Part shown: positions 1 to 7,385 of the stretch, in pieces
Numbering within the stretch: position 1 is the stretch's first letter
Layout: each line of letters starts with the position of its first letter
Assembly (NCBI GenBank): GCA_002409375.1
Contig: DHNF01000023.1
Span: 3,995 to 14,863 of the forward strand
Direction: 5' to 3'
DNA length: 10,869 nt
From: Ruminococcaceae bacterium UBA5423
Lineage (GTDB): Bacteria > Bacillota > Clostridia > Oscillospirales > Acutalibacteraceae
Position numbers and translations under genes: made by a program
Notes under the pieces: generated by a model
Told to the model about the DNA's origin: nothing
Databases searched by the model: none
The model's input: only the letters and a program-made list of their open reading frames with translations

Positions 1-33
1 CGTTATTCTCAAGCTCGGATCACCAGATTTTAA
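1..33 (+). CDS. C-terminal tail of an upstream gene, possibly ylmH (partial)
   Basis: Reading from base 1, ten codons (RYSQARITRF) run into a TAA at 31-33, leaving 21 bases before the divIVA start. The other two forward frames also stay open for some distance (stops at about 38 and 64), so the frame choice is an inference. It rests on the stop being neatly upstream of the divIVA ribosome binding site and on gene order: in many Firmicutes the S4-domain RNA-binding protein YlmH, with a basic and aromatic C-terminus, precedes divIVA. Too little sequence is present to identify the protein. Confidence 0.4.
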   Translation, partial: RYSQARITRF

Positions 34-54
34 TTTTTGAAAGGGGTTCGTTTT

Positions 55-798
55 ATGCTTATGGCTGAAGATATTCAGAATGTTTATTTTTCCAGAAGTG
101 TGGGAGGATACAAAGCATCTGATGTAGACGAATTTATGGACAGGTGTGCCGAAACTGTCAATTCTTTGACTATTGCCAAAAATGAGCTGGAGAAGAAGCT
201 TGAGGTTTTGGCGGACAAGCTTATTGAATACCGCAACGATGAGGACAATATTCGCACAGCGCTGATGAGCGCTCAAAAGCTTGCGGATACAGTTGTGAGA
301 GAGGCCAAGCATAAAGCGGGGCTTATTCTTGACGATGCGAGGATAAAGTCTGATAAAATACTGGAAAATGCCCAGCTAGGCATAAAAGAAGAACAGCAGG
401 AGCTTGACCGACTCAAGCGCGAAGTGACCAATTTCAAAGCACGGATGCTTTCAATTTACCGCGAACACCTTTCGCTTATTGATGTTTTGCCCGAGGTAAA
501 GGATGAAGAAAAAGAAGACGAACAGGTCGAGGAACAGGCCGAGACTGTCCAGCAGCAAGAGCAAGCGGCCAAAGGTGATGATACTAAACTTGCGAACAAG
601 GCTGAGGCTTTGGACGAAGCTCAAGGCGCAGTGCCTGATACAAAGAATGAAAAACAAGACGAACAGACCGGTGACAGTGATTTTTTGATTTCTTCCGATT
701 CTAAATCAAAATTTAAAGATTTAAAGTTTGGCGAAGAGTATGATATTACAAAGGACGACGATGAAGAAAATATCGGCTTGTTTAAACGTCGCAAATGA
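55..798 (+). CDS. divIVA: DivIVA-family polar/septal scaffold protein
   Basis: A 247-residue cytoplasmic coiled-coil protein of the DivIVA family, which binds negatively curved membrane at septa and poles and recruits division or polarity partners. The N-terminal lipid-binding domain is visible (residues 5-30, D-I-Q-N ... GGYKASDVDEFMD, matching the family pattern RGYdxdEVdeFL). Heptad-like coiled coil follows at about 35-145, including the family's A-x-x-A-x-x-I-x-x-A type segment near 85-110. Residues about 147-210 are a Glu/Asp/Gln-rich linker, and the end is a short conserved-looking block (KFKDLKFGEEYDI, 219-231) plus a basic KRRK terminus. The ATG at 55 is chosen because AAGGGG at 41-46 lies 8 bases upstream; a TTG at 37 would start before that site, and ATG 61 is a possible alternative. 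The residues equivalent to B. subtilis F17-R18 are V16-G17. The gene lies 44 bases before ileS and is probably cotranscribed with it. Confidence 0.93.
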   Translation: MLMAEDIQNVYFSRSVGGYKASDVDEFMDRCAETVNSLTIAKNELEKKLEVLADKLIEYRNDEDNIRTALMSAQKLADTVVREAKHKAGLILDDARIKSDKILENAQLGIKEEQQELDRLKREVTNFKARMLSIYREHLSLIDVLPEVKDEEKEDEQVEEQAETVQQQEQAAKGDDTKLANKAEALDEAQGAVPDTKNEKQDEQTGDSDFLISSDSKSKFKDLKFGEEYDITKDDDEENIGLFKRRK

Positions 799-807
799 CA
801 GTTTGTG

Positions 808-830
808 CTTTATACTAAGGCATTATAAAG
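808..830 (+). repeat. Small inverted repeat just before ileS
   Basis: CTTTATA (808-814) and TATAAAG (824-830) are perfect inverted copies around a 9-base loop. The right arm runs into the ileS ribosome binding site AAAGGAG (827-833). As RNA it would be a weak hairpin that partly covers that site. It lacks a T-run, so it is not a terminator. A regulatory role is conjecture. Confidence 0.3.
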
Positions 831-842
831 GAGTTTGACCCG

Positions 843-3635
843 ATGCAACAACAGGATTATAACAAGACCATGAATCTTCCGGCTACTGATTTCCCGATGC
901 GTGCGGGATTGCCGCAGCGGGAGCCGGCAATGCTGGATGAATGGGAAAAAATCCGCCTGTATGACAGGCTGATGGAGAAAAATGAGGGAAAGCCGCTTTG
1001 GGTGCTTCACGATGGGCCGCCATATGCAAACGGCGATATTCATATCGGAACAGCGATGAATAAGATAATAAAAGATATTATTGTCCGATATCGCAATATG
1101 GCGGGGTGTAAATCACCGTATGTGCCCGGGTGGGATACTCACGGTCTGCCTATTGAGCTTAAAGCGCGGGCCAAAGCCGGTGTGGAAAACGCAGTAAACA
1201 TGGATCCTGCCGAGCTGCGCGCTATTTGCCGGGAATTTGCATTGGGTTATGTTGATGACCAACGCAAACAATTCAAGCGCTTGGGAGTGTTGGGGGACTG
1301 GGATAATCCTTATCTTACACTTAGTCCCGAGTACGAGGCACGGCAGATTGAAATTTTTGGCGAAATGGCAATGAAGGGGTATATATATAAAGGGTTAAAA
1401 CCTGTTCATTGGTGTCCCGAATGTGAAACTGCGCTTGCAGAGGCCGAAATCGAGTATTCTGAGGATCCGTGCTATTCTGTATATGTAAAATTTCCGGTAA
1501 TTGACGACAAGGGGCTACTGGCAAAGCACGGTATTGATATTAATAACACTTATTTTATAATTTGGACAACAACAACTTGGACCTTGCCTGCAAACACCGC
1601 AATTTGCTTAGGTCCCGAGTTCACTTATAATGTAATCGAGTGCGATGGCGAATACTATATAATGGCTGACGCGCTTTATAAGCAGGCCATGTCTGCAGCA
1701 GGAAAAAGTGATTGCAATGTGGCAGCTTCGTTCAAAGGCCATCAGCTGGAATATATGAAAGCAAGTCACCCGTTTCTTGACAGAGTTTCTCTTGTGGTGC
1801 TTGGTGACCATGTTACTCTCGAAAGCGGTACAGGATGTGTGCATACGGCACCCGGACACGGTGTTGAAGATTTTAACTTGTGCAAAGACTACCCCGAAAT
1901 TGGTGTTGTGGTGCCGGTTGACAAGCACGGCAACATGACCGACGAAGCAGGGGCATTATGTGCCGGCATGTCTACCGATGATGCAAACAAAGCAATTGCA
2001 AAGCATATGGAGCAGACTGGCTCGTTGTTTGCTTTGGAGAAAATTGTGCACCAGTATCCTCACTGCTGGCGATGCAAAGAACCTGTTTTGTTTCGTGCAA
2101 CCGAACAGTGGTTCTGCTCTGTTGATAGCATTAAAGATCAGGCTGTCCAAGCGATACACAATGTAAAATGGGATCCTGCATGGGGCGAGGACAGGATTAT
2201 TTCAATGGTGCGTGAGCGCAGCGATTGGTGCATTTCGCGCCAGCGGCTTTGGGGCGTTCCTATACCCATTTTTTATTGTGAGCAATGTGACAAGCCGATA
2301 ATAGACCGCAGCTTTATCAATGCGGTATCAGATATGTTCCGTCGTGAGGGATCTGACAGTTGGTACAAGCGCAGTGCCGAGGAGATTCTGCCAAAGGGAG
2401 CTACCTGTCCCAATTGTGGCGGGCACCATTTCCGCAAAGAAAAGGATATTATGGACGTGTGGTTTGATTCCGGCTCGTCTCATGCTGCTGTGCTTGATAC
2501 ACGAGCTGACCTCAAATGGCCGGCCGACCTTTATCTTGAAGGCGGCGACCAACACCGCGGTTGGTTCCAGTCGTCGTTGCTTACTGCAGTCGCGTGGCGG
2601 GGCGAGGCACCCTACAAGGCAGTGCTGACACACGGCTGGACGGTAGACGGAGAAGGGCACAAAATGTCAAAGTCTATCGGCAATGTTATTGTACCGGAGC
2701 AGGTTGTTAAAGAATACGGTGCAGATATACTGCGTTTGTGGGTTGCCTCAATTGATTATCGTGTCGATGTGCGCCTTTCAAAGGGTATTTTAAAGCAATT
2801 ATCCGAGGCTTATCGAAAAATCCGCAATACGGCACGGTTTATTCTTAGTAATTTAGGCGATTTTGATCCCGACAAAAATTCAGTGAATGAGGATTCATTT
2901 GAGGAGATTGACCGCTGGGCAATGATGCGCCTTGACGAGCTTGTTGAACAGGTGCACAATGCGTACGAAGCTTTTCAGTTCCATGAGGTGTTTCATAAAA
3001 TCCATAATTTCTGTGTTGTGGATTTATCAAATTTTTATCTCGATGTTTTGAAAGATCGCTTATATGTTGAAAAGGCAGACAGCAAAACGCGCCGTGCCGC
3101 CCAAACTGTGATTTACAGGCTGCTTAATACTTTAACGCGCATGCTTGCTCCTGTGCTCAGCTTCACATCGTCAGAAATTTGGTCATTCATGCCACATGGC
3201 AGCAATGATGATGCCGAGTCTGTGCTGTTTAACGAGATCCCAAAAGCAGGGTTCTTTAAAAAAGATGAAAAGTTTTTTGAAAAATGGCAACAAATACATG
3301 AATTGCGTGATGATGTTAAAAAGGCACTCGAGAATGCACGCGCCGACAAATTGATCGGCAGCTCGCTTGATGCACAGGTGATTTTACATTGTCAGGGCGA
3401 GCTTCTCCAATTTGCCAATTCAATAATGGATATTTTGCCGACTGTACTGATTGTTTCACAGGTGACTGTGCTTGATAGCGAGGACGGCGATTTTGTCGGT
3501 GATGTAGATGGTTTGCGCGTTACGGTCAAACATGCAGACGGGCATAAATGTGCGCGCTGCTGGACGTACAGCGAATCGGTTGGCACATGTGAAAAACCTG
3601 ATTTATGTTCCCGCTGCTGGGCTATTGTTGGTTGA
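843..3635 (+). CDS. ileS: Isoleucyl-tRNA synthetase (IleRS)
   Basis: A 930-residue class Ia aminoacyl-tRNA synthetase that charges tRNA-Ile with isoleucine in the cytoplasm, with a full-length match to the usual bacterial form (about 920-940). The class I signature lies in GPPYANGDIHIGTAMNK, with HIGT at 67-70 in place of HIGH, and GWDTHGLPIE follows. The CP1 editing domain shows WTTTTWTLPANTA (241-253) and the conserved editing Asp in HGVEDF (D343). Cys pairs CPEC and CWRC, and later CEQC and CPNC, are the metal-binding knots in the insert. KMSKS is at 607-611. The C-terminus carries the zinc finger C903-x2-C906 ... C922-x2-C925 found in the bacterial IleRS with sensitivity-type architecture. 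The ATG at 843 has AAAGGAG at 827-833, 9 bases upstream. With only 44 bases after divIVA, there is no room for the T-box leader that often controls ileS in Firmicutes. Confidence 0.98.
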   Translation: MQQQDYNKTMNLPATDFPMRAGLPQREPAMLDEWEKIRLYDRLMEKNEGKPLWVLHDGPPYANGDIHIGTAMNKIIKDIIVRYRNMAGCKSPYVPGWDTHGLPIELKARAKAGVENAVNMDPAELRAICREFALGYVDDQRKQFKRLGVLGDWDNPYLTLSPEYEARQIEIFGEMAMKGYIYKGLKPVHWCPECETALAEAEIEYSEDPCYSVYVKFPVIDDKGLLAKHGIDINNTYFIIWTTTTWTLPANTAICLGPEFTYNVIECDGEYYIMADALYKQAMSAAGKSDCNVAASFKGHQLEYMKASHPFLDRVSLVVLGDHVTLESGTGCVHTAPGHGVEDFNLCKDYPEIGVVVPVDKHGNMTDEAGALCAGMSTDDANKAIAKHMEQTGSLFALEKIVHQYPHCWRCKEPVLFRATEQWFCSVDSIKDQAVQAIHNVKWDPAWGEDRIISMVRERSDWCISRQRLWGVPIPIFYCEQCDKPIIDRSFINAVSDMFRREGSDSWYKRSAEEILPKGATCPNCGGHHFRKEKDIMDVWFDSGSSHAAVLDTRADLKWPADLYLEGGDQHRGWFQSSLLTAVAWRGEAPYKAVLTHGWTVDGEGHKMSKSIGNVIVPEQVVKEYGADILRLWVASIDYRVDVRLSKGILKQLSEAYRKIRNTARFILSNLGDFDPDKNSVNEDSFEEIDRWAMMRLDELVEQVHNAYEAFQFHEVFHKIHNFCVVDLSNFYLDVLKDRLYVEKADSKTRRAAQTVIYRLLNTLTRMLAPVLSFTSSEIWSFMPHGSNDDAESVLFNEIPKAGFFKKDEKFFEKWQQIHELRDDVKKALENARADKLIGSSLDAQVILHCQGELLQFANSIMDILPTVLIVSQVTVLDSEDGDFVGDVDGLRVTVKHADGHKCARCWTYSESVGTCEKPDLCSRCWAIVG

Positions 3636-3645
3636 TTAATGTCTT

Positions 3646-3678
3646 AACGGCGTTCCGTAATGCGGCGCGCCGTTTTTT
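3646..3678 (+). terminator. Probable intrinsic terminator after ileS
   Basis: AACGGCG (3646-3652) pairs with CGCCGTT (3668-3674), and an inner CCG/CGG stem (3655-3657 with 3663-3665) closes on a TAATG loop. T residues at 3673-3678 follow directly. It sits 10 bases past the ileS stop and ends 31 bases before lspA. It could end the divIVA-ileS message fully or in part. I see no clear promoter between it and lspA, so read-through into lspA is likely. Confidence 0.65.
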
Positions 3679-3709
3679 AGGTAATCTGCCAATTAATTTG
3701 GAGGTTTTT

Positions 3710-4276
3710 ATGGTTTTAGCATTAATGTTTTTATGTGCAGCGTTGCTAACCGGTATTGATCAAATAACAAAATGGCTGGCACAGACATATCTTGCAGGCA
3801 AGCAGCCCTTCGTGTTGATTGACGGCGTGTTTGAACTGCGTTTTTTAAAAAACGACGGTGCGGCATTTGGCATATTGAGCGGATATAGAATTCATTTAAT
3901 TATAATTACGGTGATTGCGCTTATTGGTTTAATTATTGCTTTTGCCAGAGGAGTGCTGGGCAAATCCAAAATTGTTATAATAAGTTGCACACTGATTCTT
4001 GCAGGCGGTATGGGAAACCTAATTGACCGCGTGTTTCGAGATGGAGTAATTGACTTTTTTTATTTTAAGCTGATTGATTTTGCTATTTTCAATGTTGCCG
4101 ACAGTTTTGTAGTTGTCGGTGCATTTTTACTGCTGTTTTATTTTTTATTTAATCAAAAAGAGTTAAATTTATCTGCAAAAAATCAGTTAGAGACGCAGGT
4201 TAATGGGGAGAGTGATGCAGTCAATGGAGACAAGGACACTGATCCCCTTACCGGAAACGACGGGAGAAAGACTTGA
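3710..4276 (+). CDS. lspA: Lipoprotein signal peptidase (signal peptidase II)
   Basis: A 188-residue polytopic membrane aspartyl protease that removes the signal peptide from diacylglyceryl-modified prolipoproteins at the cytoplasmic membrane. Four hydrophobic segments are visible at about 2-18, 61-79, 87-105 and 132-148. Family motifs are present: LKNDGAAFGIL (46-56), GGMGNLIDRV (99-108), and the two catalytic aspartates in GVIDFF (D115) and FNVADS (D131). The open frame extends upstream to 3605, but that would run through the terminator hairpin and lack a signal. ATG 3710 has TTGGAGG at 3698-3704. The protein is somewhat longer than the usual 150-170 because of a hydrophilic, Asn/Asp-rich tail (about 150-188), much of it encoded where lspA overlaps the next gene in another frame. 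Confidence 0.96.
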   Translation: MVLALMFLCAALLTGIDQITKWLAQTYLAGKQPFVLIDGVFELRFLKNDGAAFGILSGYRIHLIIITVIALIGLIIAFARGVLGKSKIVIISCTLILAGGMGNLIDRVFRDGVIDFFYFKLIDFAIFNVADSFVVVGAFLLLFYFLFNQKELNLSAKNQLETQVNGESDAVNGDKDTDPLTGNDGRKT

Positions 4277-5159
4277 TCGCTATGTCAGTGTGGAATTAGG
4301 TGTTTCGCGCGCTCAGGTACAAAACTGGTTGGAACGTGGTCTAATATTTGTGGGGGGAAGCACCCGCGCAAAAAACTACCGTATTGCTGCAGGGGATTTG
4401 GTGCAGGTGAATATACCTGACCCGGTAAGTTTTTATCCAAAGCCCCAGCCGATTGAACTTAATATTGTTTATCAGGACGATGATTTGCTCGTTGTCAACA
4501 AACCTAAGGGAATGGTGGTTCATCCTGCCGCCGGCAACCCTGACGGTACGCTTGTCAATGCTCTTTTGGCGTATTGTGGTGATAACCTGTCAAGCGTCGG
4601 GGGAGTGCTGCGCCCGGGTATTGTCCACCGTATAGACAAGGATACAAGCGGATTGCTTATCGTAGCGAAAAATGACAAGGCACACAAAAGTCTTGCTATG
4701 CAAATCAAGGCACACAGCTTTTTGAGAGAGTATGAGTCCATGGTTGCAGGCAGGCTGAAATGTGATCAAGGCACGGTGGATGCGCCAATTGGACGCCACC
4801 CTGTGCATCGCAAAAAGATGGCTGTCTTATCCCTTGATATGTTAAACACAGGCAAAGCAAGAAGTGCTGTTACTCATTTTAAAGTTATCAATCGCTATCA
4901 CAAATATACACACATTAGTTTAAGGCTTGAAACGGGGCGCACACATCAAATAAGGGTTCATATGGCCAATACCGGTCATCCGGTTGCAGGCGACCGAGTG
5001 TACGGGTCAAGCCGGCAGCCCTCAATGCTGCAAGGGCAGTGTCTGCATGCGAAATCCATTGGGTTTGAACACCCGACCAGTGGGAGGAGGATAGAGCTTT
5101 CGACCGAGCTTCCCGACTATTTTACAGCGTTTTTGAAAACACTCGGGCAGCCGGAATGA
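4224..5159 (+). CDS. rluD: RluD/YlyB-type 23S rRNA pseudouridine synthase
   Basis: About 311 residues. RluA-family enzymes isomerise specific uridines in 23S rRNA to pseudouridine; RluD acts on helix 69, but the exact target here is inferred only from family resemblance and gene order. The N-terminal S4 RNA-binding domain spans about 15-65 (GERLDRYVS ... SRAQVQNWLERGLIFVGG). The catalytic domain follows, with KPKGMVVHPA, the signature HRIDKDTSGL whose Asp is about D138, and the C-terminal motif RLETGRTHQIRVH. The start is uncertain: in-frame ATGs lie at 4203, 4215 and 4224, and the only purine-rich stretch, GGGGAG (4205-4210), is close to 4215 and far from 4224. I chose 4224 because it gives a typical N-terminal length. 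The gene overlaps lspA by 53-74 bases, which suggests translational coupling. Confidence 0.93.
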   Translation: METRTLIPLPETTGERLDRYVSVELGVSRAQVQNWLERGLIFVGGSTRAKNYRIAAGDLVQVNIPDPVSFYPKPQPIELNIVYQDDDLLVVNKPKGMVVHPAAGNPDGTLVNALLAYCGDNLSSVGGVLRPGIVHRIDKDTSGLLIVAKNDKAHKSLAMQIKAHSFLREYESMVAGRLKCDQGTVDAPIGRHPVHRKKMAVLSLDMLNTGKARSAVTHFKVINRYHKYTHISLRLETGRTHQIRVHMANTGHPVAGDRVYGSSRQPSMLQGQCLHAKSIGFEHPTSGRRIELSTELPDYFTAFLKTLGQPE

Positions 5160-5182
5160 ATAGTTTTGAAAGGTGAAATTTA

Positions 5183-6052
5183 ATGTACAATAATGAGGAC
5201 AATTTGTTTGAAGGAATTTTGCTTTTGTCGGATTTGGACGGCACCCTTTTGGATACAAAAAAGGACATTCCACATCGCAACTTGGAAGCAATAAAACATT
5301 TTAAAGATAAAGGCGGGCTTTTTACCGTATCTACCGGACGATGCCCGAATTCGGCAAAAAATATCGCCATAAAAGCCGGTGTCAACTGCCCGGCAGTGAC
5401 TCTCAACGGCGCTTTGATTTTTGATTATCAAAAGGACAAATCGGTATTTGGACATACTCTGCCGGATGGATACAAGAATTTATTAAAAAGAGTATATGAT
5501 GCTTTTCCTCAAATCGGTATTCAAGTTTATATTGAATCGAATATTTTTGTGCTAAGGTCAAATGATGTTATAGATAAGTTTTTTATTATTGAAAAACAGC
5601 AATATATTGATACAAGCTTTGAAAATTTGCCCAATAATACAAACAAGATATTAATTGGTGGCAGCCATGATATGCTATTAAAGGTTCACGAATATGTTGA
5701 GAATTTGGATATGGCCGGTATGTATGGTATGTTTACAGACCCCACCTATTATGAAATTTTGCCCGCAAATGTTAACAAGGGCAACAGCGCATTAAAGGTT
5801 GCACAAGTCTGCAAAGTTAAGCCCGATAACACTGCAGCTATCGGGGATTATTATAATGACATTGATTTATTAAAAAGTGTTGGTTATCCTATTACTCCCG
5901 ATAATGCGCCAAAGAAAATAAAAACATATGCAAACTTTATTGCTGGGCATTGCGACAACGGTGCGGTAGCAGATGCTATCCAGCACATTGAAAGGCTGGT
6001 AAGGCAAAATGGATGCATGTCGGCAGTTGAAATATCTGCTGAAATCACTTGA
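5183..6052 (+). CDS. Cof-type HAD-superfamily hydrolase
   Basis: A 289-residue cytoplasmic phosphatase of the haloacid dehalogenase superfamily, Cof/YidA-like subfamily (C2-type cap). These Mg2+-dependent enzymes dephosphorylate sugar phosphates, flavin nucleotides or similar small molecules; the substrate cannot be read from sequence. Motif I is SDLDGTLLD (nucleophile D17, acid/base D19), motif II is STGR (50-53), motif III Lys is K199 in NKGNSAL, and motif IV is GDYYNDIDLL (D222, N225, D226). The cap lies at about 85-195. The ATG at 5183 follows AAAGGTGA (5169-5176) with 6-base spacing and sits 23 bases after rluD, so it is probably the last gene of the lspA-rluD unit. Its stop codon overlaps the -35 box proposed for ackA. 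Confidence 0.92.
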   Translation: MYNNEDNLFEGILLLSDLDGTLLDTKKDIPHRNLEAIKHFKDKGGLFTVSTGRCPNSAKNIAIKAGVNCPAVTLNGALIFDYQKDKSVFGHTLPDGYKNLLKRVYDAFPQIGIQVYIESNIFVLRSNDVIDKFFIIEKQQYIDTSFENLPNNTNKILIGGSHDMLLKVHEYVENLDMAGMYGMFTDPTYYEILPANVNKGNSALKVAQVCKVKPDNTAAIGDYYNDIDLLKSVGYPITPDNAPKKIKTYANFIAGHCDNGAVADAIQHIERLVRQNGCMSAVEISAEIT

Positions 6053-6077
6053 AAATACTGTTATTTTGTAATATTAT
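6049..6077 (+). promoter_or_regulatory. Likely housekeeping-sigma promoter of ackA
   Basis: TTGAAA (6049-6054) and TATTAT (6072-6077) are separated by exactly 17 bases, each one base from the sigma-A consensus. Transcription would begin near 6084, giving a leader of about 30 bases to the ackA ATG. The -35 box overlaps the stop codon of the HAD gene. No operator is evident. Confidence 0.6.
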
Positions 6078-6114
6078 GATATCGTACAAAAACTTGAAAT
6101 GGAGATAAAGTCGA

Positions 6115-7326
6115 ATGAAAATTCTTGTAATCAATGCTGGCAGCTCATCACTAAAATATCAACTTATAGATATGAACGGAGAAGTTGTCCTTGCAAAAGG
6201 CAATTGTGAGAGGATTGGTATCGACGGTAGGTTCACTCACAAAACCCATAACGGGTATAATAAAAAAACAGATGTTGATATGCACGACCATACAGCTGCT
6301 TTCGCACAGGTTACCAACGCATTGTTAACGGGCGACGGCAAGGTTATCGATAGTCTGTCCGAAATATCGGCTGTCGGGCACCGCATTGTTCAGGGCGGCT
6401 CAAAGTATGATCGGTCAGTATTGGTCACTCCAAAAGTAATTAAAGACATAGATGAATATGCGGCATTGGCACCACTGCACAACAAAGCGCATGTTCAGGG
6501 CATTAATGCGGCAATAAAAGCATTTGGCAGTGAAGTGCCCCAGGTTGTTGTTTTCGATACCGCATTCCATCAGACAATGCCTCCCAAAGCATATATGTTT
6601 GGCATTCCCTATGAGTATTACGAAAAATATGCAGTCCGCCGTTACGGGTTTCACGGCACGTCCCATCGGTACGTCACCAGCCGTTGTTTTGAGCTGCTTA
6701 ATAAGCCGCACAAAGAGGGCACCCGTATTGTTTCGTGCCATTTAGGGAACGGATCGTCAATTGCTGCCCTTAAGGACGGAAAGGTTATTGATACCACAAT
6801 GGGATTGACTCCGCTTGACGGATTCATAATGGGAACAAGATCAGGTGCGGTTGACCCATCTGTAATCTCATTTATTATGGATAAAGAGGGCCTTAATCCA
6901 AAGGAAATGGATGAAATCCTCAATAAAAAATCAGGTATGCTCGGAATTTCAGGTGTATCAAGTGACGACCGTGACATTGTTGATGCAATTGAGGACGGTC
7001 ACGAGCGCGCTAAGCTTGCGTGGGATATTCGCACATATGAAATAATCAAGTATATTGGTGGATATATCGCCGCGCTGGGCGGAGTCGACGCCATCATTTT
7101 TACCGCCGGTATTGGTGAAAATCAACCCCTTTTGCGTAAAGAGATTTTAGAATCGCTTGGTTATCGCGGTGCGAGGCTTGACAACGAAAAGAATATGGCG
7201 GTACACGGAACCGAGGCTGAAATTACTACACCCGATTCAACGGTCAGAGCGTTTGTAATCCCAACTAATGAAGAATTGGTTATTGCACGTGACACTATGG
7301 AAATTATCAACAGTTTGAAATCTTAA
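6115..7326 (+). CDS. ackA: Acetate kinase
   Basis: A 403-residue enzyme of the ASKHA fold that interconverts acetyl phosphate plus ADP with acetate plus ATP, the ATP-yielding step of mixed-acid and acetogenic fermentation. Length and motifs are full. Residues aligning with the known active site of the Methanosarcina enzyme are present: N7 (VINAGSSSLK), R90 (GHRIVQGG), H122 (APLHNKAH), D148 (VFDTAFH), H180 (GFHGTSH), R242 (GTRSGAVDP) and E386 (TNEEL). The nucleotide-binding segments HLGNGSS and TAGIGENQ are also present. GGAG at 6101-6104 lies 10 bases before the ATG. Phosphotransacetylase (pta), the usual partner, is not next to it. The gene appears monocistronic or weakly joined to the upstream HAD gene, and ends at a strong hairpin. 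Confidence 0.98.
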   Translation: MKILVINAGSSSLKYQLIDMNGEVVLAKGNCERIGIDGRFTHKTHNGYNKKTDVDMHDHTAAFAQVTNALLTGDGKVIDSLSEISAVGHRIVQGGSKYDRSVLVTPKVIKDIDEYAALAPLHNKAHVQGINAAIKAFGSEVPQVVVFDTAFHQTMPPKAYMFGIPYEYYEKYAVRRYGFHGTSHRYVTSRCFELLNKPHKEGTRIVSCHLGNGSSIAALKDGKVIDTTMGLTPLDGFIMGTRSGAVDPSVISFIMDKEGLNPKEMDEILNKKSGMLGISGVSSDDRDIVDAIEDGHERAKLAWDIRTYEIIKYIGGYIAALGGVDAIIFTAGIGENQPLLRKEILESLGYRGARLDNEKNMAVHGTEAEITTPDSTVRAFVIPTNEELVIARDTMEIINSLKS

Positions 7327-7332
7327 TTTTAA

Positions 7333-7375
7333 AAAAGCAAACAGCGGATGCAAATTGCACCCGCTGTTTGCTTTT
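7333..7375. terminator. Bidirectional intrinsic terminator between ackA and the DUF378 gene
   Basis: Arms 7333-7351 and 7357-7375 are inverted copies of 19 bases with one A-C mismatch (7348/7360), closing on a 5-base loop AAATT. The core CAAACAGCGG pairs with CCGCTGTTTG. The plus-strand transcript ends in a T4 run. On the minus strand the hairpin is followed by a T6 run, so it should serve both convergent genes (ackA stop 7326, DUF378 stop 7386). Confidence 0.9.
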
Positions 7376-7385
7376 GAGTAAAAGA

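Noticed and set aside
799..842. Possible T-box or separate promoter for ileS in the short gap after divIVA.
   Set aside because: Forty-four bases cannot hold a T-box, no T-box sequence (UGGN-type) is seen, and the TATAAA-like string sits too close to the start codon with no good -35 partner.
2328..2660. A minus-strand frame of 110 codons inside ileS.
   Set aside because: It lies wholly within a well-supported essential gene, and its translation shows no recognisable domain. It is typical of antisense shadows.
3605..3709. An upstream extension of lspA to an ATG at 3605.
   Set aside because: It overlaps the end of ileS, runs through a terminator hairpin and has no ribosome binding site. The ATG at 3710 has one and gives the normal family N-terminus.
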